This document shows positions 15,195 to 25,358 of a DNA stretch of 64,000 nt, in pieces. Position numbers and translations under genes: made by a program. The stretch is from positions 124,001 to 188,000 of the forward strand of contig NZ_PVTX01000007.1 in the NCBI RefSeq assembly GCF_003003075.1, read 5' to 3'. This DNA is from Isoptericola halotolerans (lineage in GTDB: Bacteria; Actinomycetota; Actinomycetes; Actinomycetales; Cellulomonadaceae). Under the pieces are notes generated by a model, which worked only from the letters and a program-made list of their open reading frames with translations, had not been told where the DNA came from and searched no databases. Positions within the stretch are counted from its first letter, which is position 1. Every line of letters begins with the position of its first letter.

Positions 15195-18068
15195 TCAGTC
15201 GCGCGGGATCTCGCGCATCTCGAAGGTCTCGATGATGTCACCCTCGGTGACGTCGTTGAACGACCCGAGACCGATACCGCACTCGAAGCCCTCACGGACC
15301 TCGGTGACGTCATCCTTCTCGCGACGCAGCGACTCCACGTTGAGGTCGTCGCCGACGACCTTCCCGTCGCGCAGGACGCGCGCCTTCGTGTTCCGGCGGA
15401 TCGTGCCGGAGCGGACGATCGAACCGGCGATGTTGCCGAACTTCGAGGACCGGAACACCTGGCGGATCTCGGCGCTGCCGAGCTTCGCCTCCTCGTACTC
15501 CGGCTTGAGCATGCCCTTGAGGGCCGCCTCGATCTCGTCGATCGCCTGGTAGATGACCGAGTAGAACTTGACGTCCACGCCCTCGCGCTCCGCCAGGTCC
15601 TCGACACGCTCGCCGTAGCGGACGTTGAAGCCGATGATCACGGCGTTGTCCACCGTGGCCAGGTTCACGTCGTTCTGCGTGATGTCGCCGACGCCGCGGT
15701 GGATGACGCGCAGGTCCACCTCGTCGCCCACGTCGATCTTGAGCAGCGCGTCCTCCAGCGCCTCGACGGCACCGGAGACGTCACCCTTGAGGACGAGGTT
15801 GAGGGTCTCGACCTTGCCCTGCTCGAGCGCCTTGGTGAAGTCCTCGAGGCTGATGCGCTTGCGGCGCTTCGCCAGGAGGGCGGCACGCTCGGCAGCCTCA
15901 CGCTTCTCGGCGATCTGACGCGCCGTGCGCTCGTCCGGCGCCACCAGGAAGGTGTCGCCGGCACCCGGCACGGACGCCAGACCCAGCACGAGGACCGGGC
16001 GTGCCGGTCCTGCCTGCCGCACGGACTCGCCGTGCTCGTCGAACATCGCCCGCACGCGGCCGTGGGCCGTGCCCGCGACGATGGCGTCGCCGACGTTCAG
16101 CGTGCCGGACTGGACGAGGACCGTCGCGACGGAACCGCGACCCTTGTCCAGGTGGGCCTCGATCGCCACACCGCGGGCGTCCTTCTCCGCGTTGGCGCGG
16201 AGGTCGAGCGCCGCGTCCGCCGTGAGCAGCACGGCCTCGAGCAGGTTGTCGATGCCCTGGCGCTGCAGAGCGGAGACGTCGACGAACATCGTGTCGCCGC
16301 CGTACTCCTCCGCGACCAGGTTGTACTCGGTGAGCTGCTGCCGGATCTTGTCCGGGTTCGCGCCCTCCTTGTCGACCTTGTTCACCGCGACCACGATCGG
16401 CACGTCGGCCGCCTGGGCGTGGTTCAGCGCCTCGATCGTCTGCGGCATCACGCCGTCGTCCGCGGCCACCACGAGGATCGCGATGTCCGTGACCTTGGCA
16501 CCACGGGCACGCATGGCGGTGAACGCCTCGTGACCCGGGGTGTCGATGAACGTGACGGCACGGTCGGCACCCTCGTGCTCGGTGTGCACCTGGTACGCAC
16601 CGATGTGCTGGGTGATCCCACCGGCCTCGCCCGCGACGACGTCCGTCGAGCGGATGGCGTCGAGCAGCTTCGTCTTACCGTGGTCGACGTGACCCATGAC
16701 GGTCACGACCGGCGGACGAGGCATGAGGTCCTCGTCGCCCTCGCCGGCCTCCTCGGCCTCGAGGTCGATGTCGAAGGACCCGAGCAGCTCGCGGTCCTCC
16801 TCCTCGGCCGAGACCATCTCGATCCGGTAGCCGAGCTCGACCCCCAGGGTCGCGAAGGTGTCCTCGTCGAGGGACTGCGTGGCCGTGGCCATCTCGCCGA
16901 GGTGCATCAGCACCGTGACGAGCGAGGCCGGGTTCGCGTCGATCTTGTCCGCGAAGTCGTTGAGCGAGGCACCGTGACGCAGCCGCACCGTGGTGCTGCC
17001 GTTGCCGCGGGGCACGCTGACGCCGCCGAGCGACGGCGCCTGCATCTGCTCGAACTCCTGGCGCTTCGCCCGCTTCGACTTGCGCCCCCGGACGGGACGA
17101 CCGCCGGCGCGACCGAACGCACCCTGCGTGCTGCCACGACCGGCACCGCCACGACCGCGGAACCCGCCGCCACCGCCGCCGGGGCGGAAGCCTCCGCGCC
17201 CGCCGCCGGGTGCACCGCCGGGACCGGCCGGTGCGCCGCCCTGGCCACCACGACCGCGACCGCCGCCGCCTCCGCGGCCACCGGCCGCCGGGCGCTCGCC
17301 CGGACGCGGCATGCTGGTCTTGCCGGGCATCATGCCGGGGTTGGGACGCGGACCGCCCGGACGAGGTGCCGCGGGGCGGGGACCGCCGGGGCGCGGACCG
17401 CCCGGACGCTCGCCCTGTGCCGGTGCGGCCTCACCGCGCTGCGGACGCTGCATGCCCTGCTGCGACGCGTACGGGTTGTTTCCCGGACGCGGCGAGCCGG
17501 AGCGCTGCATGCCCTGCTTGGAGGCATAGGGGTTGTTGCCGGGGCGCGGCTGACCGCCACGGCCGCCGGATCGCTGCTGACCCCCGGGCTTGGAGGCCGG
17601 CTTGGGCGCGGCACCAGGCTTGGGCGCGGCACCGGGCTTCGGTGCGGCACCCGGCTTCGGGGCCGTGCCGGGCTTCGGCGCAGCCTCTGCCGCGGGAGCC
17701 GCCTCCGGCTCGGGGGCGGTCTCGGCGGCCGCCTCCGGCTTCGGTGCGGCCTCCGGCTTCGGCGCTGCCTCCGGCTTCGGGGCCGGCTCGGCCGCGGGGG
17801 CGGCGGGCTCGGCCGGGGCCGGCTTGGCAGGCGCGTTCCGCGCGCCGGGCTTCGGCGCTCCGGGCTTCTTCGGGGCGGGCTGAGCGCTCTTCGCGCCCTG
17901 GTCGCCGCCGGCGCCCTGGAACTTGCTGCGCATGGTGCGCTCGACCGGCGCCTCGAGCGTCGAGGAGGCCGAACGAACGAACTCACCTGACGCCTTCAGC
18001 TCGGCCATCAGGGTCTTGCTTTCCACTCCGAGCTGCTTCGCCAGCTCGTGGACGCGGATCTTCGCCAC
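15195..18068 (-). CDS. infB: Translation initiation factor IF-2
   Basis: A 957-residue GTPase that brings fMet-tRNA to the 30S subunit and drives subunit joining. The N-terminal IF2_N domain ([20 protein letters not shown]) is followed by a roughly 300-residue linker rich in Pro, Ala, Gly, Lys and Arg with internal repeats. The GTPase domain has [22 protein letters not shown] and [13 protein letters not shown], followed by domains II, III and the C-terminal fMet-tRNA domain ending [11 protein letters not shown]. The start is GTG with AGGAG close upstream; that site is partly inside a hairpin (18075-18100). It follows ylxR after 184 bp. Confidence 0.98.
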   Translation of the reverse strand: MAKIRVHELAKQLGVESKTLMAELKASGEFVRSASSTLEAPVERTMRSKFQGAGGDQGAKSAQPAPKKPGAPKPGARNAPAKPAPAEPAAPAAEPAPKPEAAPKPEAAPKPEAAAETAPEPEAAPAAEAAPKPGTAPKPGAAPKPGAAPKPGAAPKPASKPGGQQRSGGRGGQPRPGNNPYASKQGMQRSGSPRPGNNPYASQQGMQRPQRGEAAPAQGERPGGPRPGGPRPAAPRPGGPRPNPGMMPGKTSMPRPGERPAAGGRGGGGGRGRGGQGGAPAGPGGAPGGGRGGFRPGGGGGGFRGRGGAGRGSTQGAFGRAGGRPVRGRKSKRAKRQEFEQMQAPSLGGVSVPRGNGSTTVRLRHGASLNDFADKIDANPASLVTVLMHLGEMATATQSLDEDTFATLGVELGYRIEMVSAEEEDRELLGSFDIDLEAEEAGEGDEDLMPRPPVVTVMGHVDHGKTKLLDAIRSTDVVAGEAGGITQHIGAYQVHTEHEGADRAVTFIDTPGHEAFTAMRARGAKVTDIAILVVAADDGVMPQTIEALNHAQAADVPIVVAVNKVDKEGANPDKIRQQLTEYNLVAEEYGGDTMFVDVSALQRQGIDNLLEAVLLTADAALDLRANAEKDARGVAIEAHLDKGRGSVATVLVQSGTLNVGDAIVAGTAHGRVRAMFDEHGESVRQAGPARPVLVLGLASVPGAGDTFLVAPDERTARQIAEKREAAERAALLAKRRKRISLEDFTKALEQGKVETLNLVLKGDVSGAVEALEDALLKIDVGDEVDLRVIHRGVGDITQNDVNLATVDNAVIIGFNVRYGERVEDLAEREGVDVKFYSVIYQAIDEIEAALKGMLKPEYEEAKLGSAEIRQVFRSSKFGNIAGSIVRSGTIRRNTKARVLRDGKVVGDDLNVESLRREKDDVTEVREGFECGIGLGSFNDVTEGDIIETFEMREIPRD
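17450..17690 (-). repeat. infB: Coding repeats in the IF-2 linker
   Basis: Two tandem units encode NPYAS(K/Q)QGMQR preceded by PRPGNN, at about 17455-17550, and a run of [13 protein letters not shown]-type units lies at about 17590-17690. They are low-complexity coding repeats of the disordered linker, not intergenic elements. Confidence 0.7.
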
Positions 18069-18074
18069 ATCTCT

Positions 18075-18100
18075 CCTGTCTCGGCCCCACCGAGAACAGG
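18075..18100 (-). promoter_or_regulatory. infB: Hairpin overlapping the infB ribosome binding site
   Basis: The arms 18075-18084 and 18090-18100 pair over 10 bp with one bulged base and a 5-base loop. On the mRNA the 3' arm ends in ACAGG, which is part of the AGGAG Shine-Dalgarno sequence of infB. Folding would hide the ribosome binding site just before the GTG at 18068. Confidence 0.5.
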
Positions 18101-18196
18101 CAGGACCGTCGTTAGTACCGAGTACTCATCGCTGGGGACTCATCGGGTGCCCATCGGCTTCTGACCCGCTTCCTTGTCGATGTACGCGTGGTGCGG

Positions 18197-18246
18197 CCGG
18201 ACGGTGGCGTCCGGTCGTGTCGTGCGCGGCACCTCGGTGCCGCGCA
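18197..18246 (-). terminator. Two tandem hairpins after ylxR
   Basis: Reading with the minus strand, the first is a 10-bp stem (18223-18232 with 18237-18246) closed by a four-base loop, starting 6 bp after the ylxR stop. The second is a 7-bp stem (18197-18203 with 18208-18214) closed by four bases. No T-tract follows. They separate rimP-nusA-ylxR from infB. Confidence 0.55.
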
Positions 18247-18252
18247 GGGGTG

Positions 18253-18612
18253 TCAACGGTCCTGCTGCTCCAGATGTGCCCGGACGGCCGAGAGGTCGAG
18301 CGGAGCGGCAGCGCGCAGAGCACGCGGCACGGCCCGCCGTCGCACGGCGCCTTCCAGGCAGGCGAGGTCCGGATGGATCCAGGCTCCCCGCCCCGGCAGG
18401 CTCCCACGCACGTCGACGACGACCCGAACATCCGTCCGAGATGCGTCGTCGGACGCCGCGATCACCAGCCGCAGGAGGTCCGACCGCAGGTCACGAGCCC
18501 GGCACCCGACACACGTACGCACCGGTCCCGCCGTCGGGGGCGAGGGGTGGTGCGGGCGTGCGGAGGCCAGGGCACGCGGCCCGGTCCCTGTCAGTCTAAC
18601 GCGACTGGTCAT
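18253..18612 (-). CDS. ylxR: YlxR family (DUF448) RNA-binding protein
   Basis: A 119-residue basic protein. The family signature VRTCVGCRARDLRSDLLRLV lies near residues 32-51, followed by PGRGAWIHPDLACLEGAVRR. Members bind RNA or RNase P and are found between nusA and infB in Gram-positive bacteria, exactly as here. The ATG lies 14 bp after the nusA stop; a weak GAGAG is the only ribosome binding site. The N-terminal 30 residues are longer than in Bacillus YlxR, so a GTG start further in is possible. Confidence 0.88.
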   Translation of the reverse strand: MTSRVRLTGTGPRALASARPHHPSPPTAGPVRTCVGCRARDLRSDLLRLVIAASDDASRTDVRVVVDVRGSLPGRGAWIHPDLACLEGAVRRRAVPRALRAAAPLDLSAVRAHLEQQDR

Positions 18613-18626
18613 GGCTCTCGACCAGC

Positions 18627-19667
18627 TCAGGCGTCCTCGCCCGGGGACACGGCCACCGCGGCCTCCGGAGATCCCTCGTCCGAGCGGATGTCGATGCGCC
18701 ATCCGGTCAGCTTGGCGGCAAGCCTGGCGTTCTGCCCTTCCTTGCCGATCGCCAGCGAGAGCTGGTAGTCCGGCACGACCGCGCGGGCGGCCCGGGCGTC
18801 GGGATCCACGACGGTGACAGAGCTCACACGCGCGGGCGACAGGGCGTTGGCCACGAACCGGGCCGGGTCGTCGCTGTGGTCGACGAGGTCGATCTTCTCG
18901 CCGTGCAGCTCGGCCATCACCGCTCGGACGCGCGAGCCCATCGGACCGATGCAGGCGCCCTTGGCGTTGAGGCCGGACACCTTGGAGCGGACGGCGACCT
19001 TGGTCCGGTGCCCGGCCTCGCGGGCCACCGCGGTGATCTCCACCGAGCCGTCGGCGACCTCCGGCACCTCCAGCTCGAAGAGCTTGCGGACGAGCCCCGG
19101 GTGGGTGCGGCTGAGCGTGACCTGCGCGCCCTTCATGCCCCGGGAGACCTCGACCACGTAGCCGCGCAGGCGCTCGCCGTGCGTGTACTCCTCGCCCGGG
19201 ACCTGCTCGTGGGGCGGCAGCACCGCCTCGGTCCCGCCGACGTCCACGAGGACGACGCGGGGGTCGCGCCCCTGCTGGATCACCCCGGCGATGACCTCGC
19301 CCTCCTTGCCGCGGAACATGCCCAGGACCTGGTCGTCCTCGGCGTCCCGCAGCCGCTGCACGATCACCTGGCGCGCCGTCGCCGTGGCGATGCGCCCGAA
19401 GTTCGCGGGCGTGTGGTCGAACTCCGGACCCAGCTCCACCAGGTCGCGCCCCTCGGGGTCCTCCGGGTCCGGGGTGCGGATCGCCTCCTGGGCGTAGACG
19501 GTCACGTGACCCGACCGCCGGTCGAGCTCGACCCGGGCGTGCTGGTAGGCGTCCGGCGTGCGGTGGTACGCCGAGAGGAGCGCCTGCTCGATGGCCTCGA
19601 CCAGGACGTCCAGGCTGATCTCCCTCTCGCGCTCCAACAGCCTCAGCGTGCTCATGTCGATGTCCAT
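18627..19667 (-). CDS. nusA: Transcription termination/antitermination protein NusA
   Basis: A 346-residue protein that binds RNA polymerase and nascent RNA to control pausing, termination and antitermination. It has the N-terminal polymerase-binding domain, an S1 domain near residues 125-200 ([17 protein letters not shown], then [17 protein letters not shown]) and two KH domains, the second with [20 protein letters not shown]. The C-terminal acidic repeats of E. coli NusA are absent, as usual in Actinobacteria. AGGAAGG precedes the first of two in-frame ATG codons (19667). It starts 2 bp after rimP. Confidence 0.97.
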   Translation of the reverse strand: MDIDMSTLRLLEREREISLDVLVEAIEQALLSAYHRTPDAYQHARVELDRRSGHVTVYAQEAIRTPDPEDPEGRDLVELGPEFDHTPANFGRIATATARQVIVQRLRDAEDDQVLGMFRGKEGEVIAGVIQQGRDPRVVLVDVGGTEAVLPPHEQVPGEEYTHGERLRGYVVEVSRGMKGAQVTLSRTHPGLVRKLFELEVPEVADGSVEITAVAREAGHRTKVAVRSKVSGLNAKGACIGPMGSRVRAVMAELHGEKIDLVDHSDDPARFVANALSPARVSSVTVVDPDARAARAVVPDYQLSLAIGKEGQNARLAAKLTGWRIDIRSDEGSPEAAVAVSPGEDA

Positions 19668-19669
19668 CG

Positions 19670-20194
19670 TCAGCCTTCCTCACCGTCGCGGGCAGTGCCC
19701 GCGTCCTCGTCCTCGAGCCGTTTCAGCTCGACCTCGACCTTGCCCTTGCGCACGTCCGACAACGGGACCCGTGCGCCGTCGTCGAGCACCAGCACCGGAC
19801 CGTCGGCACCCTCGACGACGTCGCGCAGCCGACCTGTCGTCGTGCCGCCGTCGACCAGCGTGAGCCGCACCGAGCGCGTCCGGGCGCGGCGGAAGTGCCG
19901 CGGCTCCGTCAGCGGGCGCGACGCCCCCGGCGTCGAGACCTCGAGCGTGTACTGGCCACGCACCACGTCCGCCGCGTCCAGGGCCGCCGAGATCTCTCGC
20001 GACGCGTCGCCGAGGCGGTCCGAGTCGAGGCTGCCGACCTCGTCGTCCGGCAGGTCGAGCGTGATCCGCACCGTCGACCGGCTCCCCGCCCGTGCGACCC
20101 GCGCGTCCTCCAGGTGCAGCCCGGCCGCCTCGACGACGGGCGAGACCACCGCACCGATGCGCTCGTCCGGGGTATGGCTCCGCTCTGCTGCCAT
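19670..20194 (-). CDS. rimP: Ribosome maturation factor RimP
   Basis: A 174-residue protein needed for 30S maturation. The central [24 protein letters not shown] segment matches the RimP family's conserved SPGxxRPL motif, and the C-terminal SH3-like domain contains [20 protein letters not shown] followed by [20 protein letters not shown] lies 5 nt before ATG 20194. It is the first gene of the rimP-nusA-ylxR unit and is divergent from a DUF4439 lipoprotein gene. Confidence 0.95.
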   Translation of the reverse strand: MAAERSHTPDERIGAVVSPVVEAAGLHLEDARVARAGSRSTVRITLDLPDDEVGSLDSDRLGDASREISAALDAADVVRGQYTLEVSTPGASRPLTEPRHFRRARTRSVRLTLVDGGTTTGRLRDVVEGADGPVLVLDDGARVPLSDVRKGKVEVELKRLEDEDAGTARDGEEG

Positions 20195-20267
20195 GGATGC
20201 CTCCCGTGGGTTCTCCCGCGCCGGGACGTCCCGCGGCCGGTGTGTCGTTGTACGTCGTGCGTCGTCC

Positions 20268-20273
20268 AGCCTA
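20268..20273 (-). promoter_or_regulatory. Probable -10 of the rimP-nusA operon
   Basis: TAGGCT on the minus strand, about 73 bp upstream of ATG 20194, is the best -10 box in the gap between rimP and the divergent lipoprotein gene. It predicts a leader of about 67 nt with a good Shine-Dalgarno sequence. No strong -35 is visible. Confidence 0.4.
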
Positions 20274-20358
20274 ACGAACGCGGTGCCGCTCGCGTGCCGA
20301 ACGACCCGCGCGCACGGGTGGAGGAACGTCACACCCCGACGTGGCAAGATCAGGCACG

Positions 20359-21546
20359 ATGGAACCGCATCCCGCACCTGCTCCGGTACGCCGACGCCGC
20401 CACCGGGCCGCCGTCGCCGGTGTGCTCGTCGCCGTGCTCCTGTCGGGCTGCGGGCTGCGGCTCGAGACGCCGCCCCCCGCCGAGCCCGTGCCGGACTCCG
20501 TGGAGATCGTGCGCCGCACCGCCGTGTCGGACGCCCTCTACGTCGCCGAGCAGGCCGAGTCGGCCGTGGAGGCGCTCGACGGGGACCGCGCCCGGCTGAC
20601 CACCGAGCTGGAGCGCGTCGCCACGCAGTCGCGCGAGCAGGCCGCGGAGCTCGGTGGCGTGTACGACTCCGGGCTGGAGCCCGAGAGCACCGACGGCACG
20701 CCGGAGGCGTCGCCCAGCGAGGCGCCCGTCGTACCGCAGGACGTCGTCGACGCCCTGGTCGACGCCTCGGGCCGCAGCCGCACCGCGGCCGGGACGACGA
20801 CGGACGGTCCCCTCGCCCGGCTGCTGGCCTCGGTCGGCGCGGCGCAGGCCGTCTCCGCCGGCCGGGTGGTCGCCTACACCGACGGGACCCTGCCCGCTCC
20901 GGTCGCGCCGGTGGTGCCCGAGCCTGCCGTCGCGGACGACGCCGCCGCGAGCGATGAGCCCGACGACGAGGGGACGGACGAGGGTACGGACGACGACGCC
21001 TCGGACGGCGGCGCCGCGTCCGCGCTCTCCCTCCTCGCGGCGCCGAGCGAGGAGGAGCCGACACCCACCCCCTCCGTCGAGGAGGGCGTGTCGAGCACGG
21101 TGCCCGACTCCGACGAGCCCGCCGTCGTGCCCCGCGGGCTCACGGCGGGCGACCTGCGGACGCTCATCGAGTCGGAGGACGCGGCGGGCTACGCGCTGCG
21201 GTTGCGCGCCGCGCGGACCTCCGGCGAGACCCGCGACCGCCTGACCGAGCGCGCCGACGTCCACACGAGCCGCGGCCAGGCCTGGGCGCTGGTCGCGGGG
21301 ACGAGCCGCACCGAGCAGGACCCGCGTCAGGTGGCGTACACGGTGCCGCGGGGTGGTCGGCCCGCCGCCCTGGTGCGGACGGTGGAGTCCGGCCTGGCCA
21401 CGAACTACGCCAGTCTCGTCGCCACGACGGCGCCCGAGACCCGGGCCGTCCTGGTGGACCTCCTCGTGGAGTCGGCCGTCACGCTGGACGCCTGGGGCGC
21501 GGAGCCGGTCGCGTTCCCGGGCCTGCCGGAGCAGCAGGACGACTGA
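20359..21546 (+). CDS. DUF4439 (ferritin-like) lipoprotein
   Basis: A 395-residue predicted lipoprotein. After a basic N-terminus the signal sequence VAGVLVAVLLSGCGL ends in a lipobox, with the lipidated Cys near residue 32, so the protein should be anchored on the outer face of the membrane. A helical segment is followed by an acidic linker rich in Asp, Ser and Thr (about residues 195-235) and then a four-helix DUF4439 domain (SEDAAGYALRLRAA … TNYASLVATTAPETRAVLVD). The function of the family is unknown. A CAAGAT box (20345-20350) ends 8 nt before this ATG, so a leaderless start was preferred over GTG 20341. Confidence 0.8.
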   Translation: MEPHPAPAPVRRRRHRAAVAGVLVAVLLSGCGLRLETPPPAEPVPDSVEIVRRTAVSDALYVAEQAESAVEALDGDRARLTTELERVATQSREQAAELGGVYDSGLEPESTDGTPEASPSEAPVVPQDVVDALVDASGRSRTAAGTTTDGPLARLLASVGAAQAVSAGRVVAYTDGTLPAPVAPVVPEPAVADDAAASDEPDDEGTDEGTDDDASDGGAASALSLLAAPSEEEPTPTPSVEEGVSSTVPDSDEPAVVPRGLTAGDLRTLIESEDAAGYALRLRAARTSGETRDRLTERADVHTSRGQAWALVAGTSRTEQDPRQVAYTVPRGGRPAALVRTVESGLATNYASLVATTAPETRAVLVDLLVESAVTLDAWGAEPVAFPGLPEQQDD

Positions 21547-21552
21547 CCGACG

Positions 21553-21572
21553 CCGTCCCGCTGCCGGGGCGG
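21553..21572. terminator. Shared hairpin between convergent genes
   Basis: An 8-bp stem (21553-21560 with 21565-21572, one T-G pair) closed by CTGC lies between the stop codons of the DUF4439 gene and proS. It can act for both directions. No T-tract is present on either strand. Confidence 0.5.
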
Positions 21573-21573
21573 G

Positions 21574-23421
21574 TCAGCCCAGCAGGTCGGCGACCCGCGC
21601 GGCGACGACGTCGACGGCCTCGGCGACCGCCACCTGCTCGGGCTCGCCCGACCGGGGGCGGACCTCCACGACACCGTCGGCCAGGCCACGGCCGACCACG
21701 ACGAGCAACGGCACGCCGAACAGCTCGGCGTCCTTGAACTTGACACCAGGTGACACCTTCGGGCGGTCGTCGTAGACCACCTCGACGCCCCGGTCCGCCA
21801 GGGCCTCGGCGATCTCGGCAGCCTGGTCGAACACCTCGGTCCCCTTGCCCGTCGCGACCACGTGCACGTGGGCCGGCGCGACGTGGGCGGGCCAGGCGAG
21901 ACCCTTGTCGTCGTGGTGCGCCTCGGCGAGCGCGGCGAGCACCCGCGTCACACCGATCCCGTACGACCCCATGGTCACCGTGGCCTGCTTGCCCTGCGGG
22001 TCCAGCACGTTCAGCCCGAGGGACTCCGCGTACTTGCGGCCGAGCTGGAAGATGTGGCCGATCTCGATGCCGCGCGCCAGCTCGAGCGGTCCCGAGCCGT
22101 CCGGCGCGGGGTCGCCGGCACGCACCTCCGCGGCCTCGATCGTCCCGTCCGCGGTGAAGTCGCGCTCCGCGACGAGGTCGAACACGTGCCGGCCCGGCGC
22201 GTCGGCGCCCGTGATCCACCGGGTACCGGCGACCACGCGCGGGTCCAGCAGGTACCGGATCGCGGACCGCGTCGCGTCGGCGTCGTCCGAGGTCGCGTCG
22301 AGCACCTGCTTGCCCTGCGGACCGAGCACGCCCGGTCCGATGTACCCCTTGACGAGCTCGGGGTGGGCGGCGAAGTCGGCGTCGGTGGCGGGCTCGGCCT
22401 CGGCCGGGACCAGCGCGGCCTCGAGCCGCTTGACGTCGACCTCCCGGTCGCCGGGCACGCCGACCACCAGCAGGTCGCGCGACCCGTCGGGCCGCGTCAC
22501 GGCGAGCACCACGTTCTTCAGGGTGTCGGCGGCGGTCCACGGCCGGTCCGCGCGCGGGTGGTGGGCGTTCGCGAAGTCGACGAGCGTCGCGATCGTCGGG
22601 GTGTCCGGGGTGTCCTCGACGTGCGCCGCGGGAGCGTCGTCGTAGGGCACCGCGGCGGGGACGGGCGTCGCGACAGCCTCGACGTTCGCCGCGTAGCCCG
22701 CCGCCGAGCGCACGAAGGTGTCCTCGCCGATCGGCGAGGGCGAGAGGAACTCCTCCGACCGGGAGCCGCCCATGGCGCCGGACGTCGCCGAGACGATGAC
22801 GTACTCGAGCCCGAGCCGCTCGAAGATCCGCTGGTACGCGCCGCGCTGACGCTCGTACGACTGCGCCAGGCCCTCGTCGTCGAGGTCGAACGAGTAGGCG
22901 TCCTTCATGATGAACTCGCGACCGCGGATCAGCCCGGCGCGCGGGCGGGCCTCGTCGCGGTACTTGGTCTGGACCTGGTAGAGCGCCAGCGGCAGGTCCT
23001 TGTACGACGAGTACAGGTCCTTCACCAGGAGCGTGAACATCTCCTCGTGCGTGGGGGCCAGCAGGTAGTCCGCCTGCTTGCGGTCCTGCAGTCGGAACAG
23101 GTTGGGACCGTACTCGGTCCAGCGGCCGGTCGCCTCGTACGGCTCGCGCGGCAGGAGGGCCGGGAAGTGGACCTCCTGCGCCCCGATCGCGTCCATCTCC
23201 TCGCGCACCACGGCCTCGATCTTCGCCAGGACGCGGAGCCCCAGCGGCAGCCAGGAGTAGATCCCGGGGGCGGCACGGCGGATGTAGCCCGCCCGCACGA
23301 GCAGCCGGTGGCTGGCGACCTCGGCGTCGGCCGGGTCCTCGCGCAGGGTGCGGACGAACAGGGAGGAGAGCCTCAGCAGGTCGCGGGGGCGGGCGGCGCT
23401 GCGGGCGGGCACGATCGACAT
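21574..23421 (-). CDS. proS: Prolyl-tRNA synthetase
   Basis: A 615-residue class II synthetase charging tRNA-Pro. The N-terminal catalytic part has [25 protein letters not shown] and the motif 2 region [28 protein letters not shown]. The bacterial-type editing insertion spans about residues 225-400, and the anticodon-binding domain begins near residue 500 ([16 protein letters not shown]). Length fits the long bacterial form. The start ATG 23421 lies 7 nt after a TAGGCT box, which predicts a leaderless mRNA; a longer open frame upstream is non-coding. Confidence 0.97.
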   Translation of the reverse strand: MSIVPARSAARPRDLLRLSSLFVRTLREDPADAEVASHRLLVRAGYIRRAAPGIYSWLPLGLRVLAKIEAVVREEMDAIGAQEVHFPALLPREPYEATGRWTEYGPNLFRLQDRKQADYLLAPTHEEMFTLLVKDLYSSYKDLPLALYQVQTKYRDEARPRAGLIRGREFIMKDAYSFDLDDEGLAQSYERQRGAYQRIFERLGLEYVIVSATSGAMGGSRSEEFLSPSPIGEDTFVRSAAGYAANVEAVATPVPAAVPYDDAPAAHVEDTPDTPTIATLVDFANAHHPRADRPWTAADTLKNVVLAVTRPDGSRDLLVVGVPGDREVDVKRLEAALVPAEAEPATDADFAAHPELVKGYIGPGVLGPQGKQVLDATSDDADATRSAIRYLLDPRVVAGTRWITGADAPGRHVFDLVAERDFTADGTIEAAEVRAGDPAPDGSGPLELARGIEIGHIFQLGRKYAESLGLNVLDPQGKQATVTMGSYGIGVTRVLAALAEAHHDDKGLAWPAHVAPAHVHVVATGKGTEVFDQAAEIAEALADRGVEVVYDDRPKVSPGVKFKDAELFGVPLLVVVGRGLADGVVEVRPRSGEPEQVAVAEAVDVVAARVADLLG

Positions 23422-23428
23422 GCGGGCA

Positions 23429-23434
23429 AGCCTA
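23429..23434 (-). promoter_or_regulatory. proS: -10 element TAGGCT for leaderless proS
   Basis: TAGGCT on the minus strand ends 7 nt before ATG 23421, with no Shine-Dalgarno sequence between. It stands back to back with the promoter of the plus-strand glycosylase gene, whose GACACT box is at 23459-23464. Confidence 0.5.
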
Positions 23435-23470
23435 GCGGCGCGCACGGGATGCTTCGGCGACACTGGGAGC

Positions 23471-24379
23471 ATGCCCGAGCTGCCCGAGGTCGAGGCGCTG
23501 GCCCGGTTCCTCGACGAACGGACGTCCGGCCGCACCCTGGTGGCGGCCGACGTCGCGGCGATCGCCGCGCTCAAGACCCACCACCCGCCGGTCACCGACC
23601 TCGTCGGCGGGACCGTGAGCGGCGTCGCCCGGCACGGCAAGTGGCTGGACCTCGCCGTCGTGCCCGGTGCCGGCGCGCCGACGGACCGCGGGGCCCTGCA
23701 CCTCGTCCTCCACCTCGCGCGCGGCGGGTGGGTGCGCTGGCACGAGTCCGCACCCACCACGCCCGTGCGGCCACGGCTGGGAGGCTCGTCCCGGGGTGCC
23801 GCGCTGGCCCTGCGCCTGCGGTTCGACGACGGCACCGGCGTGGACCTCACCGAGGCCGGGACCCGCAAGCGGCTCGCCGTCCACGTGGTCCACGACCCCC
23901 AGGACGTCGACCAGGTGCGCACGCTCGGGGTGGAGCCGCTGTCGGCGGAGTTCACGCCGGAGGTCCTCGGGAGGCTCCTGGGCGCACGCAACCAGCAGGT
24001 CAAGGGCCTGCTGCGCGACCAGCACGCGATCGCCGGCATCGGCAACGCCTACTCGGACGAGATCCTGCACGTGGCCCGCGTGTCGCCCTTCCGGCTGACG
24101 CGGACGTTCACCGACGACGACGTCGCCGCGCTGCACGACGCGACCGTGACGACGCTGCGCGCCGCGGTGGCGACGTCGGCGGGCCGGCCGGCGGCGCAGC
24201 TCAAGGACGCCAAGCGGTCGCAGATGCGGGTGCACGGCAGGACCGGCGAGGCGTGCCCGGTGTGCGGGGACGCCGTGCGCGAGGTCAGCTTCGCGGACAG
24301 CTCGCTGCAGTATTGCGCGACCTGCCAGACCGGTGGCCAGGTGCTCGCCGACCGTCGCACCTCGAAGTTCCTGCGCTGA
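23471..24379 (+). CDS. Fpg/Nei family DNA glycosylase
   Basis: A 302-residue base-excision repair enzyme. The N-terminus [15 protein letters not shown] carries the catalytic Pro and Glu of the family. The helix-two-turn-helix motif [19 protein letters not shown] lies near residues 182-200, and a C-terminal zinc finger has CPVCGD … YCATCQT (Cys pairs near residues 261 and 281). Such enzymes excise oxidised purines or pyrimidines. Lys in the usual Nei/Fpg beta-hairpin position and exact substrate were not resolved, so no gene symbol is given. The start is probably leaderless (GACACT six bases upstream). Confidence 0.93.
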   Translation: MPELPEVEALARFLDERTSGRTLVAADVAAIAALKTHHPPVTDLVGGTVSGVARHGKWLDLAVVPGAGAPTDRGALHLVLHLARGGWVRWHESAPTTPVRPRLGGSSRGAALALRLRFDDGTGVDLTEAGTRKRLAVHVVHDPQDVDQVRTLGVEPLSAEFTPEVLGRLLGARNQQVKGLLRDQHAIAGIGNAYSDEILHVARVSPFRLTRTFTDDDVAALHDATVTTLRAAVATSAGRPAAQLKDAKRSQMRVHGRTGEACPVCGDAVREVSFADSSLQYCATCQTGGQVLADRRTSKFLR

Positions 24380-24409
24380 CCGCAGGCGCACCGGCACGAG
24401 GCCGGGAGC

Positions 24410-25336
24410 TCAGAACAGGACCGTGGAGAACGTGCCCACCTGCTCGAAACCCACCCGGCGATAGGCCGCGAGCGCCGGAGCGTTGTACGCGTTGACGTAC
24501 AGCGACACGGTGGGTGCGACGTCGCGCCGTGCCAGGGCGACGACGGCGGCCATGCCCGGGATCGAGAGGCCCTCTCCCCGCCGGGCCGGGTCGACCCAGA
24601 CGCCCTGCACCTGCGCGACTCCCCCGGCGACCGCCCCGAGCTCGGCCTTGAAGACGACGGTGGCCCCGCCGCCCGGGTCCTCGGCGACGCGCACGTAGGA
24701 GCGACCCTCGGCGATGAGCGAGCGCACGCGGGCGGCGTACGCCCCGCCGCCTGCGGCGACCGGCGAGTAGCCGACCTCCTCGGTGAACATCCGCACGCAG
24801 GCGGGCAGGACGAGGTCCAGCTCCGTCGCGCGGGACCGCCGGACCCCCGGGTCCGGCGCGACGTCGGGGTCGCGGTCGATCACCAGGGACGGCTGGTCGG
24901 TCCGCACCTCGCGCGGCGGGGGCCACACGCGCGAGAGGAGCCCCCAGAGACGCTGCACCACCGCCCGGTCCCCCACGATGGAGCTGGAGCGCCGGCCCTG
25001 GGCGCGCGCGGCGGCGGCGAAGGCGGTGACGGCCTCGTCGACGGTGCGCGGCCCCAGCGCGGCGGGGACGACCGGCACGAGGTTCGCACCCGCCCAGCAC
25101 ACCGCCTCCAGCGGGCCCGACGCGGGGAAGCCCCACAGCTCGCCGCCCGCCGCGGCGAGGCCGGAGCGGTCGGCGACGTCGATCCGGGCGGCGGCGAGGA
25201 CGGAGGCGACAGGGTCCGCGGCGCAGACGCGACGTGCCGCGGCGAGGTCCGCCGGTCCGAGGACCCGCGCGGCCGGCCCGCGCCGGGCGTCGGACAGCGC
25301 GGCGCGCGGGTCACGCAACGCCGGCCGCCAACCCAT
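24410..25336 (-). CDS. DUF4081 GNAT family N-acetyltransferase
   Basis: A 308-residue protein in two parts: an N-terminal DUF4081 domain (about residues 20-140, with CWAGANLVPVV) and a C-terminal GNAT domain. The acetyl-CoA-binding region reads VQGVWVDPARRGEGLSIPGM and is followed by the typical SLYVNAYNAPALAAYRRVGFEQVGTF. The substrate is unknown. GGGGAGG stands 7 nt before the ATG. It starts 22 bp after ispG and is probably co-transcribed with it, an order widely seen in Actinobacteria. Confidence 0.87.
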   Translation of the reverse strand: MGWRPALRDPRAALSDARRGPAARVLGPADLAAARRVCAADPVASVLAAARIDVADRSGLAAAGGELWGFPASGPLEAVCWAGANLVPVVPAALGPRTVDEAVTAFAAAARAQGRRSSSIVGDRAVVQRLWGLLSRVWPPPREVRTDQPSLVIDRDPDVAPDPGVRRSRATELDLVLPACVRMFTEEVGYSPVAAGGGAYAARVRSLIAEGRSYVRVAEDPGGGATVVFKAELGAVAGGVAQVQGVWVDPARRGEGLSIPGMAAVVALARRDVAPTVSLYVNAYNAPALAAYRRVGFEQVGTFSTVLF

Positions 25337-25358
25337 CGCTCTGCCTCCCCGGGACGTG

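Noticed and set aside
17450-17690. Short tandem repeats that could suggest a CRISPR or satellite array
   Set aside because: They are in frame within the IF-2 linker and encode Pro/Ala/Lys and NPYAS-type units.
18124-18145. Direct repeat ACTCATCG twice, and the nearby palindrome AGTAC-CGA-GTACT (18114-18126)
   Set aside because: Too short and with no known regulator pattern; may be chance in the ylxR-infB gap.
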